From positions 74,309 through 138,308 of the forward strand of contig URBN01000004.1 in the NCBI GenBank assembly GCA_900546145.1: DNA of 64,000 nucleotides, written 5' to 3'. The number at the start of each line of letters is the position of its first letter. Position 1 is the first letter of the stretch. Positions 41,518 through 50,754 of the stretch are shown here, piece after piece. This stretch comes from an uncultured Desulfovibrio sp. (GTDB lineage Bacteria > Desulfobacterota > Desulfovibrionia > Desulfovibrionales > Desulfovibrionaceae). The notes under the pieces were generated by a model. It searched no databases. It saw nothing but the letters and a program-made list of their open reading frames with translations, and had not been told where the DNA came from. Made by a program: the position numbers and the translations under genes.

Positions 41518-42885
41518 TTAATTTTCGTGGATGGCCGTCAGCCTCGGCATATCCTTCACTATCTGAAGGGCCAGGCGCAGCTGGTTATCCTTTGCCAGCT
41601 GCTCGGCAACATCCGTATCCTCATCAGGTTTATCTTTGTCCTTCTTGTTCTTGCCCTTGTTCTCAAGGTGACGGTTCAGCGACTGCTCCCGCACGATATA
41701 GCGGGCGTCACCGTCCTCCCTAGAGGACGAGGCCAGCGGAATCTCGATATCGGGCACTATGCCTTCCGCCTGGATGGAGCTGCCGTTCGGAGTATAATAG
41801 AGGGCGATGGTGAGCTTGAGGGCCGAACCATCAGCGAGCGGAATGATATTCTGAACGGATCCCTTGCCGAAGGAACGCTCACCAATAATGGCAGCACGCT
41901 TCTGATCCCTGAGCGCGCCAGCCACGATTTCAGAAGCGGAAGCGGAACCGGCATTAATGAGCACGACCATTGGAACATGTACATCCGTGGATTCCGGCGA
42001 AGCGGAGTACGTGCGCGCCATGCTTTCACTGCGGCCCTTGATGGACACGATGGTGCCCTTTGTCAGGAAGGTATCAGCCACGCTCACGGCCTGCTTGAGC
42101 AGACCTCCGGGGTTGCCGCGGAGATCCAGCACAATTCCCTTGAGTCCGCCCTTCGCCTTGCTTTCCTTCTCCGCTTTGGCCAGAGCCTCATGCAGTTCCT
42201 CGGTCGTCTTTTCGGAGAAACGGGTCACGTGCACCCAGTAATACCCATCCTCGAGCCTGCGGCTTTTGACGCTGACAAGGGGGATGGCATCACGGATGAG
42301 ATGCATTTTGACAGGCTTCTTGCTATTGGCGTGCAGCACGGTCAGATCGACGCCCGTATTCTTGGGACCGCGCAGGCGGGTAACGACTTCCTGCATGGTC
42401 ATTTCCTGGGTGGACTGGCCGTCTATGAGCAGAATGACATCACCTGTCTGCATACCGGCCTTGAAGGCCGGCGTGTCCTCAATGGGAGACACCACAGTTA
42501 CCTGCCCGTTCTCCATGGAAAATTCGATGCCAATGCCGAAGAACTCTCCGGACGTCGTCTCCTGCATCTCCTTGTATTCTTCTGCGCTCAGAAAGGAGGA
42601 ATGAGGATCAAGCCCCTGCAGCATTCCCTTAATGGCGCCATCAATAAGATCGCTCTGGCCCACTTCTTTCACGTAGGACTGCTCAACGATATCAAGAACC
42701 TGGCCGAAACGGCGGATTGAATCGAATTTGCTTGCCTGGGGCGCCTGCCTGGCGTCCTTCGCTGACTCGGCCTTCCCGGCTCCGGGATCTGCCGGGGCAG
42801 CCTGAACGGGGCCGGCACCCATACTGCAGCCGCAGCCGATGGAAAGCATGAGGGCCAGAACAGCCCCCGTAAAATATGCGCGCAT
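41518..42885 (-). CDS. ctpA: C-terminal processing protease, S41 family (CtpA-like)
   Basis: A 455-residue periplasmic protease. It has an N-terminal signal with a possible lipobox (LMLSIGC), a PDZ domain (about 100-185, GIGIEFSMENGQVTVVSPIE), and the S41 catalytic core with Ser in NAGSASASEIVAGAL and Lys in SFGKGSVQNI. A charged tail rich in Lys/Asp follows (NKKDKDKPDEDTD). It trims the C-termini of periplasmic proteins. AAGGAG precedes the ATG at 42885. Confidence 0.93.
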   Translation of the reverse strand: MRAYFTGAVLALMLSIGCGCSMGAGPVQAAPADPGAGKAESAKDARQAPQASKFDSIRRFGQVLDIVEQSYVKEVGQSDLIDGAIKGMLQGLDPHSSFLSAEEYKEMQETTSGEFFGIGIEFSMENGQVTVVSPIEDTPAFKAGMQTGDVILLIDGQSTQEMTMQEVVTRLRGPKNTGVDLTVLHANSKKPVKMHLIRDAIPLVSVKSRRLEDGYYWVHVTRFSEKTTEELHEALAKAEKESKAKGGLKGIVLDLRGNPGGLLKQAVSVADTFLTKGTIVSIKGRSESMARTYSASPESTDVHVPMVVLINAGSASASEIVAGALRDQKRAAIIGERSFGKGSVQNIIPLADGSALKLTIALYYTPNGSSIQAEGIVPDIEIPLASSSREDGDARYIVREQSLNRHLENKGKNKKDKDKPDEDTDVAEQLAKDNQLRLALQIVKDMPRLTAIHEN

Positions 42886-42991
42886 GAAGGTCTCCTTCCA
42901 AAAAATGCATCGGGTATTTTGCCTTTTTCCCACAGGAAAATCAATATCATGAGAAAACGGCAGTTCACTGCGGCCGCCACTGCCGGTCAGC

Positions 42992-43039
42992 AAAAAAAAC
43001 GGACGCCCGGTTTCTCCTTATCGGGGAACCGGGCGTCCG
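42992..43039 (-). terminator. Rho-independent terminator of the rubrerythrin gene
   Basis: CGGACGCCCGGTT (43000-43012) pairs with AACCGGGCGTCCG (43027-43039). On the minus strand eight T follow. Confidence 0.9.
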
Positions 43040-43063
43040 CACGAAATCGAAAGATTCTGAAAA

Positions 43064-43555
43064 TTAGTCAACCTTAATGAACTTGTCACCCTTGGCTCCG
43101 CACACAGGGCAGGAACCGGTCATGGGGCCTTCATGGGTATAGCCGCAGACGGGGCAGATGTAATAATCGCCCTTGAACGCAGCAGCGTCCTCAATGGCTT
43201 TCTTGTACAGGTTGGCGTGAACTTCCTCGACGGAGCAGGCAAATCCGAAGTACTTGGCAACCTTTTCGTTGCCCTCTTCCTTGGCGTCCTTGATCATACC
43301 GGGGTACATCTTGGTGTATTCGTAAGTCTCGCCCTCGAGGGCGTCCTTGAGGTTGGCGGCCGTGTCGCCAATCTTTCCGGCGTTACGAAGATGAGCATGG
43401 GCATGAATGGTCTCAGCGGCAGCGGCGGCGCGGAAGAGCTTGGCGATTTGGGGTTTGCCTTCCTTGTCCGCAACCTGGGCATAGGCGAGGTATTTACGGT
43501 TAGCCTGAGATTCGCCGGCAAAAGCATCCATAAGATTGTCAAGAGTTTTGCTCAT
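43064..43555 (-). CDS. rbr: Rubrerythrin
   Basis: A 163-residue non-haem iron peroxidase. It has an N-terminal ferritin-like four-helix domain with di-iron Glu/His ligands (ESQANRKY, EGETYEYTKMY, EEVHANLY) and a C-terminal rubredoxin-type Fe(Cys)4 site (CPVCGYTHEG ... CPVCGAKG). It reduces hydrogen peroxide with electrons from rubredoxin or NADH, an oxidative-stress defence of anaerobes. The start at 43555 is set by AAGGAG; the frame extends far upstream without support. Confidence 0.95.
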   Translation of the reverse strand: MSKTLDNLMDAFAGESQANRKYLAYAQVADKEGKPQIAKLFRAAAAAETIHAHAHLRNAGKIGDTAANLKDALEGETYEYTKMYPGMIKDAKEEGNEKVAKYFGFACSVEEVHANLYKKAIEDAAAFKGDYYICPVCGYTHEGPMTGSCPVCGAKGDKFIKVD

Positions 43556-43708
43556 GTGATTCTCCTTCACTTGATTCAGATTCCGTGGATCGCGCGGCCG
43601 TCTTTCACTCAGTGTGAAAATACGGCACAATAGCCGTGCGCAGTCCGGAAAAGCCCCTCGGGGCGCTGAAAAGGCCGGACATTCCGGATTTTTAGCATGG
43701 GGGCAGAC

Positions 43709-44344
43709 ATGAGCGACAATTATCCTATTCCTCTCGCAGGGGCAAGCGATCCCCACACAGCCTCCATGCTGATAAAACGCAGCCGTTTCCTGACGCAGAT
43801 CGCCAGAACAGGCACGCCGGAGGAGGCCCGCGCCTTCATCGAGAGAATCCGGACCCTCAACACAGACGCCACGCATAACTGCTGGGCCTTCGTTGCCGGG
43901 CCGCCCGGTTCGACGGCCCGCATCGGCTGCAACGATGACGGAGAACCTCACGGCACAGCGGGGCGTCCCATGCTGCAGATCCTCCTGCACAGCGGCGTGG
44001 GACAGATCTGCGCCGTAGTCACCCGCTGGTTCGGGGGGATTAAGCTCGGAACGGGAGGTCTCGTGCGCGCCTATCAGGACAGTGTCAGTAATTGTCTGGC
44101 CTCTCTCCCGACAGAAATCCTCGTCCCCTCCGTGACGCTGTCCCTGCGCATGGGATACGGAGACAGGGATTCCACGCTGCGTCTGCTCAGACAGTGTGGC
44201 GGCTCTGTGCTTTCCGAAGATTTTTCTGAAAACGTCCGACTCAGCGTCAGAGTCCCTGAATCATCTGTCGAAGCCTTTCGCGCCGGCCTTTTCACAGCCG
44301 CCGGGAGTAAGGTCGTGGTGGACGGGGAGAACAGTCCTCTCTAG
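43709..44344 (+). CDS. YigZ / IMPACT-family protein
   Basis: A 211-residue protein with both family signatures: DDGEPHGTAGRPMLQIL and RWFGGIKLGTGGLVRAYQD, followed by a small C-terminal alpha/beta domain. YigZ-type proteins are widespread and bind nucleotides or RNA, but the molecular role is not settled. An upstream in-frame ATG at 43697 lacks a ribosome site, whereas GGGGGC precedes 43709. Confidence 0.87.
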   Translation: MSDNYPIPLAGASDPHTASMLIKRSRFLTQIARTGTPEEARAFIERIRTLNTDATHNCWAFVAGPPGSTARIGCNDDGEPHGTAGRPMLQILLHSGVGQICAVVTRWFGGIKLGTGGLVRAYQDSVSNCLASLPTEILVPSVTLSLRMGYGDRDSTLRLLRQCGGSVLSEDFSENVRLSVRVPESSVEAFRAGLFTAAGSKVVVDGENSPL

Positions 44345-44399
44345 CGTGCCGGCCTGCCTCCTGTTATACTGAAGCCCAACTTCCCAAGGAGGAAATTTC

Positions 44400-45047
44400 A
44401 TGAATCATGTCCTCAAGAGAACTCTGGCGATCGCCGCCCTCTTCTGCCTCACCCTTGGTCTGGCCGGCTGCCAGAGCGGAGCCGGCAAAACACTCGAACA
44501 GGCCGGAACAGCCCTGAAAAACAAAGACAGCGGAGCCTTTCTCTCCCAATTCGATATGCAGGCCTACGCGGCCCATGAGTTCGCAAATCTCAAGCAGAGC
44601 AACCAGCTCCTGAGCGGGCTCGATTCCATGGGCAAAATGCTGGGACTCGGCTCCCAGGTCAACGACCTGATTAATTCCATCATCGATCTGCAGGGCCGTT
44701 ACACGGATACCTTCACCCGCACCGTGGCCTCCGGCGAACTGCAGGATCAGTGCTCCAAATCCAAGACTCCTGACTGTCCGTGGGTTCCCGAAGCCCTGGC
44801 CAGCGCCGAAGTCAGGGAACTGAATGAAACCGCAGCTGTCGCCAAGGTCACCACTCCCGCCAACATGACCAGCTGGATCGCCCTGCGCAAGCATAACGAT
44901 CAGTGGAAGATCGTGGGCAAGGCCACGCTTCAGGATACCGCTGAAAAATTCGCCAATGACGCCTCCCCCGTTCCTCCGGCGAATAAGGAAACCCAGCTCA
45001 ACATTCCTGAAAAAGAGAACTCCTCTTCCGGCGCTGCGAACATCTAA
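44400..45047 (+). CDS. Lipoprotein of unknown function
   Basis: A 215-residue protein with a lipoprotein signal (LTLGLAGCQSG, lipid Cys near 24). The mature domain looks like a small alpha+beta fold with a DUF2939/DUF4878-like feel (LEQAGTALKNKDSGAFLSQF ... WIALRKHNDQWKIVGKATLQ). AAGGAGG precedes the ATG. It stands alone, ended by a strong terminator at 45071. Confidence 0.75.
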   Translation: MNHVLKRTLAIAALFCLTLGLAGCQSGAGKTLEQAGTALKNKDSGAFLSQFDMQAYAAHEFANLKQSNQLLSGLDSMGKMLGLGSQVNDLINSIIDLQGRYTDTFTRTVASGELQDQCSKSKTPDCPWVPEALASAEVRELNETAAVAKVTTPANMTSWIALRKHNDQWKIVGKATLQDTAEKFANDASPVPPANKETQLNIPEKENSSSGAANI

Positions 45048-45070
45048 TCCGGTTTCTTTTCTGAAAACAC

Positions 45071-45110
45071 GCGAAAGGCCTCCCTCTTACATCAGAGGGA
45101 GGCCTTTCGC
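45071..45110. terminator. Bidirectional terminator (17-bp stem)
   Basis: GCGAAAGGCCTCCCTCT (45071-45087) pairs perfectly with AGAGGGAGGCCTTTCGC (45094-45110). It lies between the convergent lipoprotein and exonuclease III genes. Confidence 0.85.
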
Positions 45111-45130
45111 CGCTCCGGCAACCGAGCGCT

Positions 45131-45937
45131 CTAAAATTCGAGGCAGAGGCCTATGGGGCAGTGATCTGAGCCGTACTGGTCCTTTTCTATCCAGGCGTCC
45201 ACAATATTGTCCCTGAGCTCTTCCGAGGCAAAGAAATAATCGATGCGCCACCCGATATTCCGCATACGCGCTCTCGTTTTATACGACCACCAGGAATAGG
45301 CTCCTTCCTCATCGCCATGGACCTTCCGGAAGGTGTCAATGTACCCAAGCTCTGTGAAGTGGTCGAGAAACGCTCTTTCCTCTGGGAGGAAACCCGTGTT
45401 CATGACGTTGTCCCTGGGCCTCGCGAGATCGATGGGCCTGTGCGCTATGTTAAAGTCACCACAGACAACGACGGGCTTGCTCTGCCTGAGTTTCTGGGCG
45501 TAGTCGGCAAACACACTGAAGAACCCCATCTTGTATTCCAGGCGCTTGAACTTTCCCTGATGCTTTCCGTCCCCGCTCAAGATCTCTGCGCCGCCGTTCG
45601 GGAAATAACCATTAATAAAATGGAACTTTTCAAATTCCATATGGATAATGCGACCTTCACCCTGGTAAGCGGGATCCGGCAGTTCCAGATCCACGGCCAG
45701 TGGCTTCAGCCTGGAGAACACCGCCACACCGGAATATCCCTTTTTCACGGTACTGGAGGACCAGTAGGACTCCCAGCCCTCAGGACTGACCAGTTCGGGC
45801 TTCAGCTGATCCGGAGAAGCCTTTGTCTCCTGGAGTCCGACAATCTGTGCGGTCTGACCGGAGAACCACTGCCAGTCCGGCTTGGCCGATACGGCTCTGA
45901 TGCCGTTCACATTCCACGAAACAAGTCTGACCTGCAT
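45131..45937 (-). CDS. xthA: Exodeoxyribonuclease III / AP endonuclease
   Basis: A 268-residue exonuclease-endonuclease-phosphatase family enzyme. Catalytic motifs are SWNVNGIRA, LQETKA (metal Glu), NGYFPNG, GDFNIAHRPIDL (Asp/Asn), WWSYKTRARMRNIGWRIDY, and SDHCPIG (catalytic Asp-His). It acts on abasic sites and 3' ends in base excision repair. The start at 45937 follows GGAGG; the frame is open upstream without a site. Confidence 0.94.
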   Translation of the reverse strand: MQVRLVSWNVNGIRAVSAKPDWQWFSGQTAQIVGLQETKASPDQLKPELVSPEGWESYWSSSTVKKGYSGVAVFSRLKPLAVDLELPDPAYQGEGRIIHMEFEKFHFINGYFPNGGAEILSGDGKHQGKFKRLEYKMGFFSVFADYAQKLRQSKPVVVCGDFNIAHRPIDLARPRDNVMNTGFLPEERAFLDHFTELGYIDTFRKVHGDEEGAYSWWSYKTRARMRNIGWRIDYFFASEELRDNIVDAWIEKDQYGSDHCPIGLCLEF

Positions 45938-46129
45938 GCTCCCGCCTCCGGCTGTTTGTCGAGGGGAAAAATTTCCCGCACGCAGGTATCCATAAATGGG
46001 TGAGAGAGAAAAGGCAAACAGCGGCCGCCTTGACCAGTAAAAATGCTTAACGTAAATTAATGGAAATAATCTGGAATTCTTTGACATGCCTGGGCTGCAT
46101 ACAGCCCCCAGAGGCATCGGAGGAAATGA

Positions 46130-47362
46130 ATGAGTTCACTCGCGCAGGTTCTGAAGAACTGGGACTGGGACAAGCTGCAGGAAAAGCGCTCACGCCAGTC
46201 CGGTTACACACCGCCGCCTGAAGACAATACCGGTAACGACGAAGACGATCACAGCGAAAAACGCCGCCCCTTCCGCCCCTTCGGGGGAGGAAACGGAGGT
46301 GGCAACCGCAATGGCGGAGAAAACGGCGAAGGCTTCAGGATCCCCCGTTTCAAAATACCCGGAAGCCGCGGAATATTCCTTATCGCCGGCATCATCATTC
46401 TGCTTTGGCTTGCCTCCGGCATCTACATTGTCAATCCTGACGAGGAAGGCGTAGTACTGCAGTTTGGCAAATACAACCGTTCCACCGGCCCCGGACCGCA
46501 TTATGCCCTGCCCGTGCCCATCGAAACCGTTTACAAGCCGAAGGTCACGCGCATCATGCGCAGCGAGATCGGCTACCGCAACGTGGGCCAGTCCACAACA
46601 TTCCAGCCGGGCCGCGTGCGCATGATGCCCCATGAAGCCTCCATGCTCACTGGCGACGAAAATGTGGTCAACGTCCAGTTCTCCGTTCAGTACAAAATCA
46701 AGGACGCCGTGCTCTACCTGTTCAACGTGGCTGATCCCACGGATCTCGTGCACAGCGCCTCCGAAGCTGCCATGCGCGAAGTCATCGGCAACAACCTCAT
46801 TGACTCCGCCATCACGGACGGCAAGCTGAAGATCCAGAATGACGCCACTGTGCTTCTGCAGCAAATCCTCGACAAGTACGGCGCCGGCATTCAGGTCATC
46901 GCCGTTCAGCTTCAGGACGTCCATCCGCCGCAGGAAGTCGTGGAAGCCTTCAAAGACGTGGCCAGCGCCCGCGAAGACAAGAGCCGTATCATCAACGAAG
47001 CAGAAGCCTACCGCAACGCGCTTCTGCCCGCTGCCAGGGGCAAGGCTTCAGCCATACGCAACGACGCGGAAGCCTACGCGGCCACGCGCATCCAGGACGC
47101 TGAAGGCGCTGCCTCCCGTTTCGATGCTGTCCGTTCCCAGTACGAAAAGGCTCCTCAGGTGACCGGCGAACGGCTCTATTACGAAACCATGGAAAGTATC
47201 CTCGGCAATGTTGACGAGAAGATTCTCATGGACGGCCAGGCCGCGCAACGCGCCCTGCCCTACCTTCCCCTGCCCACGCTGGCCGCTCCGGCACAGCTGA
47301 AGACGAAACAGCCAGCGCCGAAAAACGGGGCTGAAGCTCCGCAGACGGAGGTGCAGAAGTAA
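46130..47362 (+). CDS. hflK: HflK, membrane protease-regulating SPFH protein
   Basis: A 410-residue protein with a Gly/Arg-rich cytoplasmic N-terminus, one TM helix (GIFLIAGIIILLWLASGIYI, about 80-100), a SPFH/band-7 domain (VNPDEEGVVLQFGKYNRSTG), and a long coiled segment rich in Ala/Glu/Arg. With HflC it forms the cage around FtsH and modulates membrane protein turnover. The hflC start overlaps its stop by one base. Confidence 0.95.
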   Translation: MSSLAQVLKNWDWDKLQEKRSRQSGYTPPPEDNTGNDEDDHSEKRRPFRPFGGGNGGGNRNGGENGEGFRIPRFKIPGSRGIFLIAGIIILLWLASGIYIVNPDEEGVVLQFGKYNRSTGPGPHYALPVPIETVYKPKVTRIMRSEIGYRNVGQSTTFQPGRVRMMPHEASMLTGDENVVNVQFSVQYKIKDAVLYLFNVADPTDLVHSASEAAMREVIGNNLIDSAITDGKLKIQNDATVLLQQILDKYGAGIQVIAVQLQDVHPPQEVVEAFKDVASAREDKSRIINEAEAYRNALLPAARGKASAIRNDAEAYAATRIQDAEGAASRFDAVRSQYEKAPQVTGERLYYETMESILGNVDEKILMDGQAAQRALPYLPLPTLAAPAQLKTKQPAPKNGAEAPQTEVQK

Positions 47363-48210
47363 TGCGCAAGAATCCCGCTTACATTTTTCTGGCTGTCGTC
47401 ATCGTTCTGCTGGTTGGTTCCCAGGCCATCTTCACGACGTTCCAGACGGAAAAAGCCATTGTGCTCATGCTCGGCGATCCCAAGAACGAAGTTTACGGCC
47501 CCGGGCTGCACTTCAAAATCCCCTTCATCGAGAAAGCTGTCTTCTTTGACTCGCGCGTTCTGGATTACACGGCCAGTTCCCGCGAAGCCTTCACCGTGGA
47601 CAAGAAGGCCATCGTCCTCGACAACTACGCCCGCTGGCGTATCGTCGACCCTTTGCAGTTTTACCGCACCATGCGGACTCTTAACGGTGCCCAGGCCCGT
47701 CTCGATGACGTGGTTTACTCCCAGCTGCGCGCCATGGTTGGCGCCTATACGCTTTCGGAGGTCGTTTCCACGCAGAGGGCTGCCATCATGACGGAAGTTA
47801 CCAAGAAGGTGAAAGAAATCATGAAGCAGTTCGGCGTGGATGTCATTGACGTCCGTATCAAGCGCACAGATCTGCCGCCTGAAAACCTGCGTGCTATTTT
47901 CGGACGCATGCGCGCCGAACGTGAACGCCAGGCAAAACAGTACCGTTCGGAAGGCGAGGAAGAATCAACGCGTATCCGTTCTGACGCGGATCGCCAGCAG
48001 GCTATTATCCTCGCTGAAGCCAACCGTGACTCACAGGTAATCCGTGGTGACGCGGACGCCAAAGCCGCTTCCACGTTTGCCCAGTCCTATAACAGGAATC
48101 CGGAGTTCTACTCCTTTACCCGCTGGCTGGAGACGATGCGCAACTCCTTCAGCAAAAACACAAAGATGATCCTTTCAAGCGACAGGCCACTCCTCGAAAA
48201 ACAAAAGTAG
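47362..48210 (+). CDS. hflC: HflC, partner of HflK
   Basis: A 282-residue SPFH protein with one N-terminal TM helix (AYIFLAVVIVLLVGSQAIFT) and a band-7 domain (FKIPFIEKAVFFDSRVLDY). The HflC signature tail includes RMRAERERQAKQYRSEGEEE and FYSFTRWLETMRNSF. The start codon overlaps the hflK stop, indicating coupled translation. A strong terminator follows. Confidence 0.95.
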   Translation: MRKNPAYIFLAVVIVLLVGSQAIFTTFQTEKAIVLMLGDPKNEVYGPGLHFKIPFIEKAVFFDSRVLDYTASSREAFTVDKKAIVLDNYARWRIVDPLQFYRTMRTLNGAQARLDDVVYSQLRAMVGAYTLSEVVSTQRAAIMTEVTKKVKEIMKQFGVDVIDVRIKRTDLPPENLRAIFGRMRAERERQAKQYRSEGEEESTRIRSDADRQQAIILAEANRDSQVIRGDADAKAASTFAQSYNRNPEFYSFTRWLETMRNSFSKNTKMILSSDRPLLEKQK

Positions 48211-48221
48211 ACGCCTCTTAC

Positions 48222-48258
48222 AAACGGCTCTGCCTCTGGTGGCAGAGCCGTTTTTTTT
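48222..48258 (+). terminator. Rho-independent terminator of hflKC
   Basis: AAACGGCTCTGCC (48222-48234) pairs with GGCAGAGCCGTTT (48241-48253), and eight T follow the stem. Confidence 0.93.
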
Positions 48259-48539
48259 ATCCGGCAGACAGCGTCAGAATCCGGCGGGAATCTGCCCGGT
48301 TTGCGGCTGCAGGAATTCTGGGATAAAAATCCGCAGATTCTGGTGAAGCTTACTCTGATCGCAGACCGCACACATCCCGAACTGAAACGTCACCAGAAAC
48401 AAACAGACATAACAACGCGGACAGGGCATCATCCGTGGGGAAAAAGAACTCCTTTCCTGCCGCTGCAGGAGCCGCGTTCCCCATTCCCCGAACCCCGGTT
48501 TTTCCGTCACGGGGGCGCATGCCACAGCAGGCACAAAAC

Positions 48540-49622
48540 ATGCATTTTATTTCTTCCTTTGGCAGAAATCTCGCGGCCTCTCTCTGCGCGGTTCAGCTCT
48601 GCCTTTGTTCCGGCTGCACGACGCAGCCGGGGAAAGCTTCACCGGCGTACACAGCACCTTCGTCAGAAGATCATGTCCCCCTGGGAGAAGAAGGCTTCGG
48701 CCCATCTTCGGGCACACCGGCTCCCACCTCTGAAACGGATGCCGGTCATTCGGAGGCTAACGCCCCCGCGCTCCTGCCCTGCTGGCAGGATCTGCGTTCG
48801 CGTCTTGCTGCTGACGGCCTGTCCGGAGAACGTGTCGATGCCCTTCTCGCCACGCTTGGCCCACTCACGCAGTCACCCATGGGGCGCAAAATGAAGGCGC
48901 TCTATAAAAAGACCTTCTTCCCGACGCCTCCGCCGGCTCACCCGCAGCCGGCTCCCACGTATTATAAAGGGGTGGTCACCCAGGCCAATGCCCAGAAATG
49001 CCGGGACTTCATTGCCCGGAACCAGTCTGCTTTCAGCTCGGCCGAAAAAATCTACGGCGTCCCGTCCTCCGTGGCCGTTTCCCTTCTCTTCGTGGAAACC
49101 AGACTGGGAACGGTGCTGGGCGACGTCAAGGAAAACGCCTTCCAGACACTCGCAAGCATGGCAGAAAGCCGCAACGTACGCGACATTCCTGACTGGCTGC
49201 ACGAAATGCCTGGATATGAACAGCACATGGACTGGTTCAGCCAGACAATGCCAAAACGCGCGGACTGGGCCTATAAAGAAACCAGAGCCCTTGTAAAATA
49301 CATGCTGCAGTCCGGCCTCACGCCGGACCGCTTCCCCGGTTCTATCTACGGAGCCATAGGCCTGTGCCAGTTCATGCCGTCCAATCTTCCTACATACGGA
49401 GCCGATGGCAACGGTGATGGAGTGGTAGACCTCTTCCAGGTTCCGGACGCCGTCATGAGCCTCTCCAACTATCTTTCCAAACACGGCTGGAAGCCAGGCG
49501 TAACCAGAGACAAACAGTACAAGTGTCTCTTGGCCTATAACCACGCCGCCATCTACGCCAATACCATTCTCGCCCTTTCCGACCTTGTTTCCGGGAAAAC
49601 GACACCGCAGCCCTCCATATAA
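48540..49622 (+). CDS. Membrane-bound lytic murein transglycosylase, MltB family
   Basis: A 360-residue lipoprotein (signal ending LCLCSGC). The SLT-type domain contains the catalytic Glu in SVAVSLLFVETRLG and the MltB pattern YGAIGLCQFMPSNLPTYGADGNGDGVVDLF ... AYNHAAIYANTILAL. It cleaves peptidoglycan glycan strands. The frame is open from 48435, but the signal peptide and lipobox only fit a start near 48540. The 280 bases before it hold no recognised gene. Confidence 0.88.
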   Translation: MHFISSFGRNLAASLCAVQLCLCSGCTTQPGKASPAYTAPSSEDHVPLGEEGFGPSSGTPAPTSETDAGHSEANAPALLPCWQDLRSRLAADGLSGERVDALLATLGPLTQSPMGRKMKALYKKTFFPTPPPAHPQPAPTYYKGVVTQANAQKCRDFIARNQSAFSSAEKIYGVPSSVAVSLLFVETRLGTVLGDVKENAFQTLASMAESRNVRDIPDWLHEMPGYEQHMDWFSQTMPKRADWAYKETRALVKYMLQSGLTPDRFPGSIYGAIGLCQFMPSNLPTYGADGNGDGVVDLFQVPDAVMSLSNYLSKHGWKPGVTRDKQYKCLLAYNHAAIYANTILALSDLVSGKTTPQPSI

Positions 49623-49635
49623 GAGAGATACAGCC

Positions 49636-50754
49636 ATGCAGTCACTTTTTACCATTCAGGACATCATCCCCGGGGAAAAAGCTATACCACCTCTTTCCCC
49701 TGACCTTCTTGCCGAGGCCCAGAATCGTCTGGATTCCCTCACGAAACCCCGTGGCAGCCTGGGACGCCTCGAAGAGATCGCCATGCGCCTTCACGCCATG
49801 AGCTGCGGCATGGAAGTCAGTCCTGCCCTGGTCTTCACCGTGGCAGGCGATCACGGCGTTGCGCGGGAAGGGGTCTCCCCCTTTCCGCAGGAAGTAACCC
49901 GCCAGATGGTGGAGAATTTTCTGCATCACGGGGCTGGAATCAACGCTCTCTCAAAGGCAAACGGTCTTGACCTCGTCATTGTCGACGCCGGCTGCAGCGG
50001 CGGTCCGTATTCCTCCCCGGAAATCATCAGCATGCGCCTCGGCGACGGGACAGATGATTTGGCTCTCGGACCTGCCATGTCGCCGGAAACCTGTCTGCAG
50101 GGCCTGAAAAACGGTGCTTCCCTGGTCAGAAAATTCGCGGATAAAGGGTACCGCTGCTTTGCCATCGGCGAGATGGGCATCGCCAACACCACGCCTGCTT
50201 CCGCCCTCTACGCTTTTCTCCTCGGTCTTACTCCTGAAGACGCGGTGGGCCCGGGAACGGGAGCCGGCCCGGAAATGATCGCCCACAAGGCAGAAATCAT
50301 CCGCAGGGCATTCCGGTCCAATGAGAACATGCTGGCCCGGCGCCTCCCGGACGGCAGACCTGATCCCGCTGCCGTCCTGACCTGCCTCGGAGGCTTTGAA
50401 ATCGCCACTATGGCCGGCATCGTTCTGGGAAGCGCCGCCCTCGGCCTGCCAGTGCTCGTGGATGGCTTCATTGCCAGTTCCGCCTACGCCTGCGCTGTTC
50501 TGCTCTGTCCGGCGGCCGCAGATTACTGCTTTGTCTCCCACGCCTCAGCCGAACCGGCCCACAGGCCCGCCATGGAAAGACTTGCTTCCATGACACCGCA
50601 TCCGGAATGGGGACGGCCGCTGCTCAGCCTTGGCATGCGTCTCGGCGAGGGCACCGGCGCCGCTACGGCTTATCCGCTCCTGAAAAGCGCTGCGGCCATC
50701 TACACGCAGATGGCCACCTTTGCGGAAGCCAGTGTTTCTGAAAGCGCCAGCTGA
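49636..50754 (+). CDS. cobT: Nicotinate-nucleotide:dimethylbenzimidazole phosphoribosyltransferase
   Basis: A 372-residue enzyme that activates the lower-ligand base of cobamides. Motifs are LTKPRGSLGRLE, VFTVAGDHGVAREGVS, AIGEMGIANTTPA, and the C-terminal GMRLGEGTGAA with the catalytic Glu. No other cobalamin gene is adjacent. The ABC-ATPase gene overlaps its stop by one base. Confidence 0.94.
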   Translation: MQSLFTIQDIIPGEKAIPPLSPDLLAEAQNRLDSLTKPRGSLGRLEEIAMRLHAMSCGMEVSPALVFTVAGDHGVAREGVSPFPQEVTRQMVENFLHHGAGINALSKANGLDLVIVDAGCSGGPYSSPEIISMRLGDGTDDLALGPAMSPETCLQGLKNGASLVRKFADKGYRCFAIGEMGIANTTPASALYAFLLGLTPEDAVGPGTGAGPEMIAHKAEIIRRAFRSNENMLARRLPDGRPDPAAVLTCLGGFEIATMAGIVLGSAALGLPVLVDGFIASSAYACAVLLCPAAADYCFVSHASAEPAHRPAMERLASMTPHPEWGRPLLSLGMRLGEGTGAATAYPLLKSAAAIYTQMATFAEASVSESAS